Origin: Bryobacterales bacterium
GTDB lineage: Bacteria; Acidobacteriota; Terriglobia; Bryobacterales; Bryobacteraceae
DNA length: 64,000 nucleotides
Direction of reading: 5' to 3'
Assembly: GCA_019261985.1 (NCBI GenBank)
Contig: JAFAQY010000131.1
Coordinates: 31,061 to 95,060 of the forward strand
In this document: positions 43,600-51,756 of the stretch, piece by piece
How the letters are laid out: every line of letters begins with the position of its first letter
How positions within the stretch are numbered: position 1 is the first letter of the stretch
Made by a program: the position numbers and the translations under genes
The notes under the pieces: generated by a model
Seen by the model: only the letters and a program-made list of their open reading frames with translations
Told to the model about the DNA's origin: nothing
The model's database searches: none

Positions 43600-46344
43600 T
43601 TAGCGCCGCCAGTCTTCGATGAGTGCCGCTACCAGCGCGCTCCAACCGGTTTGATGCGAGGCCCCCAAACCGGCGCCGTTATCGCCGTGGTAGAACTCAT
43701 AGAACAGAATCAGATCTCTCCAATACGGGTCCTTCTGAAATTTCTGGGTTCCGCCGTAGACCGGTCTTTCTCCACTTTCGTTCCGCGTGAAAATTCGAAT
43801 CATGCGGTTGGCAATTTCCCGCCCTATTTCAAATAAATTACGGGGCCCGCCGGCATCGCCCGGAATGTTCACTTTAAAATCGTCGCCATAGCCGGCGCCG
43901 AGAGTTCGCAGCGCTTCGATAATCAGAAACGTCGTCGGAAACCAAATAGGCCCGCGCCAGTTTGAATTTCCGCCTTTGATTTTATTTTCGGACTCGGCTG
44001 GGTCGTAGAGTACGTTCGCGTATCCGAACGTGAATGGATGCTGTGCGTGGTATTTAGATAGGCTGCGGATACCGAAATCCGAAAGAAACTCATCCGAGCT
44101 TAGAAGCCTTTCGAGCATGCGCCGGAGTTGGTTTTCGTCCGCAATCGTGAGTTCATATTCCTGCTTTTGCTCGATGAAATGGCAGCAGCTATCGGTAAGT
44201 TGCTTTCGGTTATGTACAAACCATAGGAAATTCGTCTTGAATTCCTGGTACGCCTCAATATCATCCAATCTCAGCGACTCCGCGGCATAAAGCGGAATAA
44301 TCCCTACCAGCGAGCGAACCCGGAACTTATCAAAGCTTCCGTCGGGGTACCGCAGCACGTCGTAGAAGAATCCGTCGTCCTCATCCCACAGCGAGTACTT
44401 GCGGCCGCCCATGTGCTTCATCGCGGCGCCGATGTATATGTAATGCTCGAAGAACTTCAGCGCGAGGCTCTCGTAGGCTTTGTCCTCCCCTGCGAGTTCC
44501 AGCGCGATGCGCATCAGGTTCAGGCAGAACATCCCCATCCAGCCCGTAGCGTCGGACTGTTCCAGCACCGCTCCGCCCTGCAATTTTTCGCTGCGGTCGA
44601 TTACCGTGATGTTGTCAAGGCCGAGAAATCCGCCTTCAAATACATTGTTTCCGGAGCTATCTACTTTGTTCACCCACCACGCGAAATTGATCAGGAGCTT
44701 GTGAAAGCACTTTTCAAGAAACTCCCGGTCGCCCACTCCTTTGCGTGACTTGTCCGTGTTGTATACGCGCCACAGCGCCCACGCATGAACGGGAGGATTC
44801 AAGTCCGAGAACTCCCATTCATATGCGGGAATCTGACCGTTAGGATGTTGGAATTGCTCGAACAACATTAGGAAGAGCTGCTCTTTCGCGAATTCCGGGT
44901 CAATCAACGCGAAGGGCACGGTGTGAAAGGCGAGATCCCAGGCCGCAAACCATGGATACTCCCATTTGTCCGGCATCGAGAGCACGCGCATGGAGTTGAG
45001 GTGCCGCCAGTGCCGGTTTCGTATGTTCAGGCGGGAGTCCGGTGGCGGATACTTCGGATTATCGCCCTCCAACCACGTATTCACGTCGAACAGATAAATT
45101 TGCTTGCTCCACAGCAAACCCGCAAATGCCTGCCGCTGGATGCGTTTCTCATCTTCCGTGGCCTTGGCCGGGTGGATCGCAGAGTAGAATTCATCGGCCT
45201 CCGCGCGCCGCCGCCCCACGATCTCATCGATATCTCGCAAGGGCGATTTCATGGGCTCGGGCGTGAGCCGAAGGCGGAGGACCACGGAGGCTCCCGCGGG
45301 AATCGTATATTCATGCTGGAAGCACGCCTTCGTGCCTGCCCGGCTGGGATTCACGGCGTCCGCTTCACCATTCACGATTGCGCGGTGAAACGCGTCCTTG
45401 AAATAGGAAATAGAGCTTGGAATTCCGTAAAGCCGTTGGGCGTTCGTTTCGTTGTCGGTGAAAAGGGCCTTTCCACCCGCTTGCGCGTAAAGGTAACGTC
45501 TGCCGATTTCATAATCGAACGGCAAGTTTCGCAGCCGCTCTGCGCCGGAGTCGTCGGCCACCACGCTGATGGCGCCTTCGCCGGCAGGCCCCTCCGCGAT
45601 CACCGGCGGTACGCCACGGGGAGTGGTCCAGCTCCAGATGTTCCGGAACCAAACCTGCGGAATGATGTGAAGCGGGGCAGCTTGCGGTCCGCGGTTCACG
45701 GCTTCAATGCGGATGCACAGATCCTCGCTCGATGCTTTTGCGTATTCGACGAACACATCGAAGTAACGATCTTCGTCGAAAACGCCGGTATCTACCAGTT
45801 CGAACTCGAAGCCCCGGCCGCCGCGGTTTCGATTTTCCGATACCAGCCAGTCGTACGGGTACTTCGCCTGCGGATACTTGTACAGATATTTCATGTAGGA
45901 GTGTGTCGGAGTGCTGTCGAGATAAAAGTAGTACTCCTTCACATCCTCGCCATGGTTACCTTCGCTGGGCGTCAGACCGAAAGCGCGTTCTTTCAAAATC
46001 GGGTCGTTGCCGTTCCATAACGCTAAGCCGAACACCAGAAGTTGGTACCGGTCGCAAATTGCGGCAAGCCCGTCTTCGCCCCAACGGTAAGCCTTGCTTC
46101 GGGCCGCATCATGGGGCAAAAATTCCCAGGCAGCTCCGTTCGGGCTGTAGTCCTCGCGGACGGTTCCCCAGGAGCGTTCGCTAACATACGGCCCCCAGCG
46201 CCGCCAGAGGAGCGGTTTCCCGTGCGTTTCGAGCAGCCTCCGGCCTTCTTCGGTTCGCGTGCCGGCCGAAACCTCCGGAACAGTTGTAATTTTTTCAACG
46301 GGGTGTTGCAGAGCAGAGGAAGTCGGACGCGCGGTCGTGCTCAT
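43600..46344 (-). CDS. GH63-like glucosidase (MGH1-type)
   Basis: This 914-residue cytosolic protein of the bacterial GH63 (mannosyl-oligosaccharide glucosidase-like) family has an N-terminal beta-sandwich region (about 40-400) with [18 protein letters not shown] and [10 protein letters not shown]. The (alpha/alpha)6 barrel follows, with [67 protein letters not shown] and [24 protein letters not shown]. Members cleave alpha-glucosides such as glucosylglycerate, mannosylglycerate or kojibiose-type linkages; the substrate is not readable here. No signal peptide is present. As first gene of the unit with the adenylate cyclase, it may link sugar turnover to cAMP, which is inference. Confidence 0.88.
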   Translation of the reverse strand: MSTTARPTSSALQHPVEKITTVPEVSAGTRTEEGRRLLETHGKPLLWRRWGPYVSERSWGTVREDYSPNGAAWEFLPHDAARSKAYRWGEDGLAAICDRYQLLVFGLALWNGNDPILKERAFGLTPSEGNHGEDVKEYYFYLDSTPTHSYMKYLYKYPQAKYPYDWLVSENRNRGGRGFEFELVDTGVFDEDRYFDVFVEYAKASSEDLCIRIEAVNRGPQAAPLHIIPQVWFRNIWSWTTPRGVPPVIAEGPAGEGAISVVADDSGAERLRNLPFDYEIGRRYLYAQAGGKALFTDNETNAQRLYGIPSSISYFKDAFHRAIVNGEADAVNPSRAGTKACFQHEYTIPAGASVVLRLRLTPEPMKSPLRDIDEIVGRRRAEADEFYSAIHPAKATEDEKRIQRQAFAGLLWSKQIYLFDVNTWLEGDNPKYPPPDSRLNIRNRHWRHLNSMRVLSMPDKWEYPWFAAWDLAFHTVPFALIDPEFAKEQLFLMLFEQFQHPNGQIPAYEWEFSDLNPPVHAWALWRVYNTDKSRKGVGDREFLEKCFHKLLINFAWWVNKVDSSGNNVFEGGFLGLDNITVIDRSEKLQGGAVLEQSDATGWMGMFCLNLMRIALELAGEDKAYESLALKFFEHYIYIGAAMKHMGGRKYSLWDEDDGFFYDVLRYPDGSFDKFRVRSLVGIIPLYAAESLRLDDIEAYQEFKTNFLWFVHNRKQLTDSCCHFIEQKQEYELTIADENQLRRMLERLLSSDEFLSDFGIRSLSKYHAQHPFTFGYANVLYDPAESENKIKGGNSNWRGPIWFPTTFLIIEALRTLGAGYGDDFKVNIPGDAGGPRNLFEIGREIANRMIRIFTRNESGERPVYGGTQKFQKDPYWRDLILFYEFYHGDNGAGLGASHQTGWSALVAALIEDWRR

Positions 46345-46516
46345 ATCGCGAATCCTCCCGGTGCGGCGTCGTACGTTGCCGCTCTACCGGAGAATATATC
46401 ACCGATGAGTTGCCGGGCCACCACATTTAATTTTTCGCGGGAGCCGATAACCACCGGCTTTACAAAATCTTCATGCCTTTTCTATTACTTCTTCACGGCC
46501 TTTTCCCTATCATCGG

Positions 46517-47488
46517 GTGGTGAAACATTTAGAGCCTGGCAGCCGGCTTGAGCATTACAGGATTACGGAACAGACCGCTATCGCCGGCATGGCGACCATT
46601 TTTCGCGCTACCGACACGCGTGATGGCCATGAGGTCGCGATTAAGATCCCGCATTTCCAGGCGGAGGCGGATCCGGTGTTTTTTTCTCGCTTCCAGCGTG
46701 AAATCGAGATCGGTAAGAAGTTGGACCATCCTGGATTGATTAGAGTCGTGGATGGCGGGGGTCCCGGCCGGATTTTTTTGGTCTCCGAGTGGGTGGAGGG
46801 CCGATCACTCCGTCACATGCTCTCGAGCACAGGGCGACTCACCATCGATCGCGCTGTAAATATCGCGCTTCAAATCTGCGCTGCGCTCGAATATGCGCAC
46901 AGCCAGGGAGTGGTGCACCGCGATCTGAAGCCCGAAAACATCATGGTGGATTCGGAAGATCGCATCAAGATCATGGATTTCGGCATCGCGTCGCTGCAGG
47001 GATCGCGCAGGCTCACGTTCGGAAAATTGTCGGAAGTGATGGGCAGCCCGGATTACATCTCGCCGGAGCAGGTTCGCGGCAAGCGCGGCGACGCCCGCAG
47101 CGATGTCTATGCTCTCGGCATCGTTCTCTATGAGATGCTCACCGGCTCCGTTCCATTCAGCGGGTCGAATGCATATGCCATCATGAACGATCGCCTGGTG
47201 AATTATCCGATTCCGCCGCGGCAATTGACACCGGCGATTTCTCCCCAGCTTCAGGAAATCCTCTATCGCGCGCTGGAGCGCGATCCCGTGAAGCGCTATG
47301 CGAAGGCCGGCGAATTCGCTTGGGACCTGTCCCATCAGGACCAGCTAGCCGCTGAAGACAGAACGGAGATGACTGAGTGGAAACAGCGCCGTTCCCCGCT
47401 AAAGCGGAGAATTCTTTCCTATGCGGCCGTGGGCCTGATTCCGGTGGTGGTGCTGAGCCTTTTGTTTTTAGTGGCGCGGCACGGCTAG
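46517..47488 (+). CDS. Membrane-anchored Ser/Thr protein kinase with degenerate P-loop
   Basis: This 323-residue protein has a Hanks-type kinase domain at 14-280: K43 (VAIKIP), E64 of helix C, HRDLKPEN (134-141), DFG (154-156), SPDYISPEQ and DVYALGIVLYEMLTG. The glycine-rich loop reads TAIAGMATIF and lacks the usual first glycines. A basic juxtamembrane stretch (KQRRSPLKRR) precedes one membrane helix at about 301-319, leaving only a few residues outside, so there is no extracellular sensor. The start is GTG at 46517 (a second GTG follows); the ribosome site is weak. All catalytic residues are present, so activity is expected. The substrate is unknown. Confidence 0.9.
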   Translation: MVKHLEPGSRLEHYRITEQTAIAGMATIFRATDTRDGHEVAIKIPHFQAEADPVFFSRFQREIEIGKKLDHPGLIRVVDGGGPGRIFLVSEWVEGRSLRHMLSSTGRLTIDRAVNIALQICAALEYAHSQGVVHRDLKPENIMVDSEDRIKIMDFGIASLQGSRRLTFGKLSEVMGSPDYISPEQVRGKRGDARSDVYALGIVLYEMLTGSVPFSGSNAYAIMNDRLVNYPIPPRQLTPAISPQLQEILYRALERDPVKRYAKAGEFAWDLSHQDQLAAEDRTEMTEWKQRRSPLKRRILSYAAVGLIPVVVLSLLFLVARHG

Positions 47489-47523
47489 ATGCGCACAGCG
47501 AACTCATGTGCGCGCGGAGGAAT

Positions 47524-49137
47524 TCAGAGCTGGTTCCAAACAATCTTTCCCCCGACGATTGTCAGCACGGACCTGATCTGCTTGATGCCTTCATCGGAAA
47601 CGCGCTTCGGATCGAAGTAGTCGTCACTCAGAACGGCAACGTCGGCGAGCTTGCCTCCCTGAATGCTGCCAAGCGTATTCTCCTCGTGCGTGTACCAGCC
47701 GTTTTCCGCCGTATATAACCGCAGCGCCTCCTGACGAGTGAGTTGCTGCTTATCGTTGATTAGTTCCCCGGCGCAGTTCTTCCCGGTAACCATGTAATAG
47801 ATTTCGAGCCACGGATCGAACACCGAAACAGCGGCGGCATCGGAACCCGCGCCCACATGAATACCGCTATCGACGATGGTGCGAAATGGCGGCCCTCCGT
47901 TGGCGGGCGTTCCCGAGAGATACAGCCAACCATGAACGGCCACTCCGGCGCCGATTGCCTTCAACCGGTCGAGCGTCGCCCGGTCGATCTTCGGCACGTG
48001 CCCAATCGCCCAGTGCAGATCGGCAATGGGCGTAGCGGCGTTCACCTTCTCAAACGTGCCGGTAGTGAACTGATCTTCATTTAAAGAAAGCGTGTGCTGC
48101 TGAAATGCCCACCCGTGCTTGGCCACAAGCTGGAGTGCAGTCTCGTAGTTCGTGGGTGTCGTCCCGCCCTGAAAGCGCCACGCGGCGGCGAACTCGCCGA
48201 TTCCGGACACCTTTATCATGTCGTCGCCGAAATCAGGCAGCGAGTTCAGCAGGCGCTGGCGCAATAAAGGAACGTCCGGCCGCGTGTCCTGAGTCAAGAA
48301 AAAGATCCGCAGCCGGTGTGTCATCTTTTTCTCTTTGTGGAGGGCCAAAAACGCGTCGTACATCGTCCATGGATTCAGGCTCTCGACGGTATCGGAAGCA
48401 GCGGCTTCTTGCAGATCGGGCGATCCAGGCAGCGCGAAAGCCCCCATGTCCGAACTGGTGGTTACGCCAAAACTGTCCAGATACGCCATTGCGTCGATCG
48501 TTCCACGCTTCATGTCCGCGAAAGTCTGCATGGCGCGGAGCGCGTTCAACGCAGCCAGAAAATTAGGGCCGGCAATCGCGCCCGCCGGGCTCACCATCAC
48601 ACCCTTGGATTCGAAAAACTTCTTTCCCAGGCTGTTCGTGACCGTTCCCCCGCCGCCGTTCATGATGTAGGGATGGTCCGGCAGGGCGTCATCCAATTCC
48701 TGGAGCGTGGGCAGCCGTTTTTCGGCGAATTGCTTGATATTCCAGTCGCCTAATGTAGTGATGAACGCGCCCTTTGGCGCGTTCGCCGCCCGCGCCTTGA
48801 TCATCCTCTGCACGTCCGCGACGGAGGCAGCGGTTTCCAGGCGAATATCGTAGCCCGGACGCATTCCAAACAAGACGATGTGATTGTGATTATCGATAAG
48901 CCCGGGGACGGCGGTGTGGCCTTTGAGGTCGATGGTCTTGGTGCACGGGTTGAGTTTTAGATTCGCGGCTTTCCCAACCGCGGCGAAGCGCCCGTCCTGG
49001 ATCGTGACCTCGGAAACAATGCTGTTTCGCTGATCCATCGTCGCTATCTTGCCGTTGATCAGCCGCAGATCGCGGGCATCGTCGCAGGCCGCGCCCAAGG
49101 CCGCGCAAGCCGCGGCGAGGAACAGAAACACCCTCAT
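47524..49137 (-). CDS. Secreted YtcJ-like amidohydrolase
   Basis: This 537-residue protein has a signal peptide (1-18, ...ALGAA). The YtcJ-type amidohydrolase fold follows, with GLIDNHNHIVLFG (metal His pair), TTLGDWN, IGEFAAAW, FQQHTLS, WAIGHVPKI and the late Asp in HVGAGSDAAAVS. The composite beta-sandwich is closed by LGSIQGGKLADVAVLSDD. Family members hydrolyse amide or carbamate bonds of varied small molecules, and the substrate is not predictable. Its ATG overlaps the stop of the upstream secreted gene by 4 nt (ATGA), so the two are translated together and probably both act in the periplasm. Confidence 0.88.
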   Translation of the reverse strand: MRVFLFLAAACAALGAACDDARDLRLINGKIATMDQRNSIVSEVTIQDGRFAAVGKAANLKLNPCTKTIDLKGHTAVPGLIDNHNHIVLFGMRPGYDIRLETAASVADVQRMIKARAANAPKGAFITTLGDWNIKQFAEKRLPTLQELDDALPDHPYIMNGGGGTVTNSLGKKFFESKGVMVSPAGAIAGPNFLAALNALRAMQTFADMKRGTIDAMAYLDSFGVTTSSDMGAFALPGSPDLQEAAASDTVESLNPWTMYDAFLALHKEKKMTHRLRIFFLTQDTRPDVPLLRQRLLNSLPDFGDDMIKVSGIGEFAAAWRFQGGTTPTNYETALQLVAKHGWAFQQHTLSLNEDQFTTGTFEKVNAATPIADLHWAIGHVPKIDRATLDRLKAIGAGVAVHGWLYLSGTPANGGPPFRTIVDSGIHVGAGSDAAAVSVFDPWLEIYYMVTGKNCAGELINDKQQLTRQEALRLYTAENGWYTHEENTLGSIQGGKLADVAVLSDDYFDPKRVSDEGIKQIRSVLTIVGGKIVWNQL

Positions 49138-49847
49138 TTAATATGGCCTTCGGTGAAGTCGCGATTGTTTTCTTCGCACGAATATTCGATCAATTCTTCA
49201 CCGGGCTGCATGCGCCAGAACGTCCGCGTGTTCTTCCACGGGCGCGTGTAATAAACCGGATCGTCGATCGTAACTTCGTAGGCGATGTGATCGGCGTCCG
49301 TGTAGGTGAAGCGCTGGACCACGTGCATCTGGTTGCTGTGCGGATGCCCGATCGTGTCGAGCCGCGTTCTGCCGTTGAAGCCGACAGTGTCGATGACCAG
49401 CGTGTCGCCGTCCCAGCGGCCGATCGAATTTCCGAACCAGGTGGCTTCCAGGTCCTTGGGGTGATCGCGCCCGTCCATGTAGACGACGTGAAACCATGTG
49501 TTCTGCTCGAACAACATCGCGATGTACTTCGAGTTCTGCATAATCTGGATGGGATAGCCGCCGACGTTCACCGACCGGAGTAGGCCGAAAGGCAGGCAGT
49601 GGCCGGTGTAATCGAACTTCGCCACATCGTAGTTCTTGAAATTATCCGCGCCGGCTTTAGTGAATGGCAGTTCACCCGCGCCCTTTTGATTTTCGCGGTC
49701 CTTGGACATATCGGGGACGTACGGGTGCTGCCAGACACCTTGAAAATCGGGCTTGCCGTCGGGCGTGCGCGGGATGGCGGAGGACTTCGTTTGAGCGTGG
49801 ACGGACAGGGCGGCGAATACGCCGAGAATCAGCAAGGATTTCTGCAT
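49134..49847 (-). CDS. Secreted protein of unknown function
   Basis: This protein has 237 residues from the ATG at 49847, with AGAGG upstream and a signal peptide (MQKSLLILGVFAALSVHAQ). The mature part begins IPRTPDGKPDFQGVW, a hallmark of a secreted family very common in Acidobacteria and of unassigned function. Later conserved stretches are GHCLPFG, YPIQIMQ, YIAMLFEQNTWFHVVYMDGR, HPKDLEATWFGNSIGRWDGDTLVIDT and ERFTYTD-like VQRFTYTDADHIAYEV, suggesting a lipocalin-like or beta-barrel fold. A longer frame upstream would translate repeat A3 and is rejected. It is coupled to the downstream amidohydrolase by ATGA, so a role in handling that enzyme's substrate is possible. Confidence 0.8.
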   Translation of the reverse strand: MQKSLLILGVFAALSVHAQTKSSAIPRTPDGKPDFQGVWQHPYVPDMSKDRENQKGAGELPFTKAGADNFKNYDVAKFDYTGHCLPFGLLRSVNVGGYPIQIMQNSKYIAMLFEQNTWFHVVYMDGRDHPKDLEATWFGNSIGRWDGDTLVIDTVGFNGRTRLDTIGHPHSNQMHVVQRFTYTDADHIAYEVTIDDPVYYTRPWKNTRTFWRMQPGEELIEYSCEENNRDFTEGHIK

Positions 49848-49885
49848 AGCGGAACCTCTTGGTAATGATATCGCTGCCGCAGCTT

Positions 49886-49998
49886 GTGGGGCCGGATGCC
49901 ATCCGGCGCGCGGTTGCCAACCGCGCTGGGGAGCTTTGCGCACACCCGGCCAGGCGGGTTGGCATGGCAACCCGCCGCAGGTTGGCAACCTGCCCCAC
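49886..49998. repeat. Palindromic repeat element A3
   Basis: This is the third full copy (113 bp), in the same orientation as A1. The palindromes are CCGGAT-gcc-ATCCGG, GCGCGGTT-gcc-AACCGCGC, a spacer of about 26 nt, GGCGGGTT-ggcatggc-AACCCGCC and CAGGTT-ggc-AACCTG. Stem changes relative to A1 and A2 are paired on both sides. Its last base is part of the TAG stop of the SMR-like gene on the minus strand, so the element begins exactly at that gene's end. Confidence 0.85.
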
Positions 49999-50309
49999 TA
50001 CCGGTGCAAAAGAACGATTCCCGCGGTCACCAGGCAGACCGCCAAAATGCGCTCCAGGCTGGCGGATTCCCGGAACACGATTACGCCCAGCAAGAACGCC
50101 AGCACCGATTCGAGCCCCAGAACAAAGATGTAGGTGACCGCCATTTCTGCATTTTTCATCGCAATCGTTTGAAGAGCTGCGCCTGCAGCGAACAGCGCGA
50201 ATAGCAGAACGGAAGGCAACCCTTTCGTCAGTCCCTGCGAATACTTCATACAGACGCCGCCGAGCGTGTACGCAAGCGACGCCGCGATTAATAAAACCGC
50301 ATTAAGCAT
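49998..50309 (-). CDS. SMR-like four-helix membrane protein lacking the EmrE glutamate
   Basis: This 103-residue protein with four hydrophobic segments has the size and pattern of small multidrug resistance transporters. Ungapped alignment with EmrE over SLAYTLGGVCMKYSQGLT places Tyr14 where EmrE has the essential proton/drug-binding Glu14. The later LGLESVLAFLLGVIVFRES and AGIVLL match SMR helices 3-4. Its ATG overlaps the stop of the decarboxylase gene by 8 nt (ATGCTTAA), making it the third gene of the dat-ddc unit. A diamine or related cation is a reasonable cargo, but the missing glutamate means a different coupling mechanism or a non-transport role. The stop lies at the edge of repeat A3. 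Confidence 0.75.
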   Translation of the reverse strand: MLNAVLLIAASLAYTLGGVCMKYSQGLTKGLPSVLLFALFAAGAALQTIAMKNAEMAVTYIFVLGLESVLAFLLGVIVFRESASLERILAVCLVTAGIVLLHR

Positions 50310-51756
50310 GAGCGGTCAGGACCTCCTCGGCGGCGCAGTTCTCGATAAGGCGCAGCAGGTCTCGAATTTGTTCTTCCGTAGTGCACGGATTGCAAAATGT
50401 CAGCTTCAGACAAGCGCGGCCATTGACGACAGTATGTCCGATAACAGCTCGGCCGCTGTCGAAAAGGTTTTGAGCGATCGCGCGATTCACGCCGTCCGCG
50501 CGGCCCCCCGCATACCGAAACACGACACAGCCGAATTCCGGCTGGTGCAACAACTCGAAGTTTTCGAGCGCGGCGATCTGCGATGCCGCAAATTGCGCCA
50601 GGCTCGCGAGCCGGTCGATCATGGCCGCGAATTGCTCGCGGCCCACGGCTTGGAAGCTGGTCCAAAGCTTGAGGGCCTCGAAGCGCCTGGTGGTTAGAAC
50701 CGAGCGCGTCACAAGGTCCGGAATGCCGTCCGCTTCCCGTTCTTCGGTGTTCAGATAATCGGCGTGAACGCGGATAAGATCGAAGCGGGCTTTGTCGGAT
50801 AAGAGAAACGCGCCGCAACTGATCGGCTGGAAGAACGCCTTGTGGAAATCCATACTGATGGAATCCGCGCGATTAAGGCCGTCGAGCTTGCTCCGATGCT
50901 TTTCGGAAAGCAGGAGCGCCCCGCCGTATGCGGCATCCACGTGCAGCCACAAACCTGCTTCCCGCGCGATTTCTGAGATAGCGTTAATGGGGTCAAACGA
51001 TCCGAAGTCCGTGGTGCCGGCGGTGGCGACCACGGCAAACGGCGCCAATCCGGGGGCGCGCGCGGTTTCGATCTGTTGCTTCAGGTGATCCGGCCGCATC
51101 CGAAATGCGCTATCGACGCCGATTCTGACGACCGATTGCAACCCGAGGCCAAGCTGAATCGCGGCCTTCTCTACACTGAAATGAGCCGCTTCGGAACAGA
51201 AAATCCGCAAGTGGCCGGCCTCCGCCGGGAGTCCTTTTTCACGCGCGTTCCAGTTCCATCGCTTCCGCAGAAAGTAATCGCGCGCGAGCAGCACTCCCAT
51301 GTAATTCGATTGCGAGCCCCCTGCCGTAAACGTCCCGGCAGCCGGTCGAGGCAATCCGGCCAGCCTGCAGAGCTGCTCGCATATCAGTTCCTCAACCACG
51401 GTAGCGGCGGGCGCCTGATCGAACGAATCCATGGATTGGTTCAACGCCGAAATAATCATTTCCGCGCCGAGGGCGGGCAAAAGAACCGGCGTGTGGAGAT
51501 GCGCCGCCGTGCGGGGATGCGAAACGGCAATCGACTTTGCGATCAGCGTCCTCAGGCGGCTTTTCAACTCCGCCGTGGGCACGGGGGCCGCAGGCAGAAT
51601 TTCACCACGCAGCGCGTCCACCAAGCTCGCGGGACGATCGCCTGCATACGGTCCGTCGGGATATGACGCAAGCAGCTCCTCCACGCCGGCATCGATCCAT
51701 GCGCGATAGTTCTCGATGCTTTTCTTGTGGCGGCTAAAAAAGTGCGAGTCAAACAT
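50302..51756 (-). CDS. ddc: PLP-dependent L-2,4-diaminobutyrate decarboxylase-like enzyme
   Basis: This 484-residue group II decarboxylase has the PLP-binding Lys in SISMDFHKAFF, the preceding Asp in HVDAAYGGA and substrate-side motifs HTPVLLPALGAEMIISALNQSMDSFDQ and TFTAGGSQSNYMGVLLAR. The family includes DABA decarboxylase, aromatic and glutamate decarboxylases. Placement directly after a diaminobutyrate aminotransferase, with an 8-nt overlap, argues for DABA decarboxylation to 1,3-diaminopropane, as in Acinetobacter and in rhizobactin synthesis. It is cytosolic. No siderophore synthetase (IucA/C type) is in the window. Confidence 0.87.
   Translation of the reverse strand: MFDSHFFSRHKKSIENYRAWIDAGVEELLASYPDGPYAGDRPASLVDALRGEILPAAPVPTAELKSRLRTLIAKSIAVSHPRTAAHLHTPVLLPALGAEMIISALNQSMDSFDQAPAATVVEELICEQLCRLAGLPRPAAGTFTAGGSQSNYMGVLLARDYFLRKRWNWNAREKGLPAEAGHLRIFCSEAAHFSVEKAAIQLGLGLQSVVRIGVDSAFRMRPDHLKQQIETARAPGLAPFAVVATAGTTDFGSFDPINAISEIAREAGLWLHVDAAYGGALLLSEKHRSKLDGLNRADSISMDFHKAFFQPISCGAFLLSDKARFDLIRVHADYLNTEEREADGIPDLVTRSVLTTRRFEALKLWTSFQAVGREQFAAMIDRLASLAQFAASQIAALENFELLHQPEFGCVVFRYAGGRADGVNRAIAQNLFDSGRAVIGHTVVNGRACLKLTFCNPCTTEEQIRDLLRLIENCAAEEVLTAHA

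Noticed and set aside
44923..46020. A 365-codon plus-strand open frame over the GH63-like gene
   Set aside because: It is antisense to conserved barrel and sandwich motifs of the glucosidase, with no recognisable fold.
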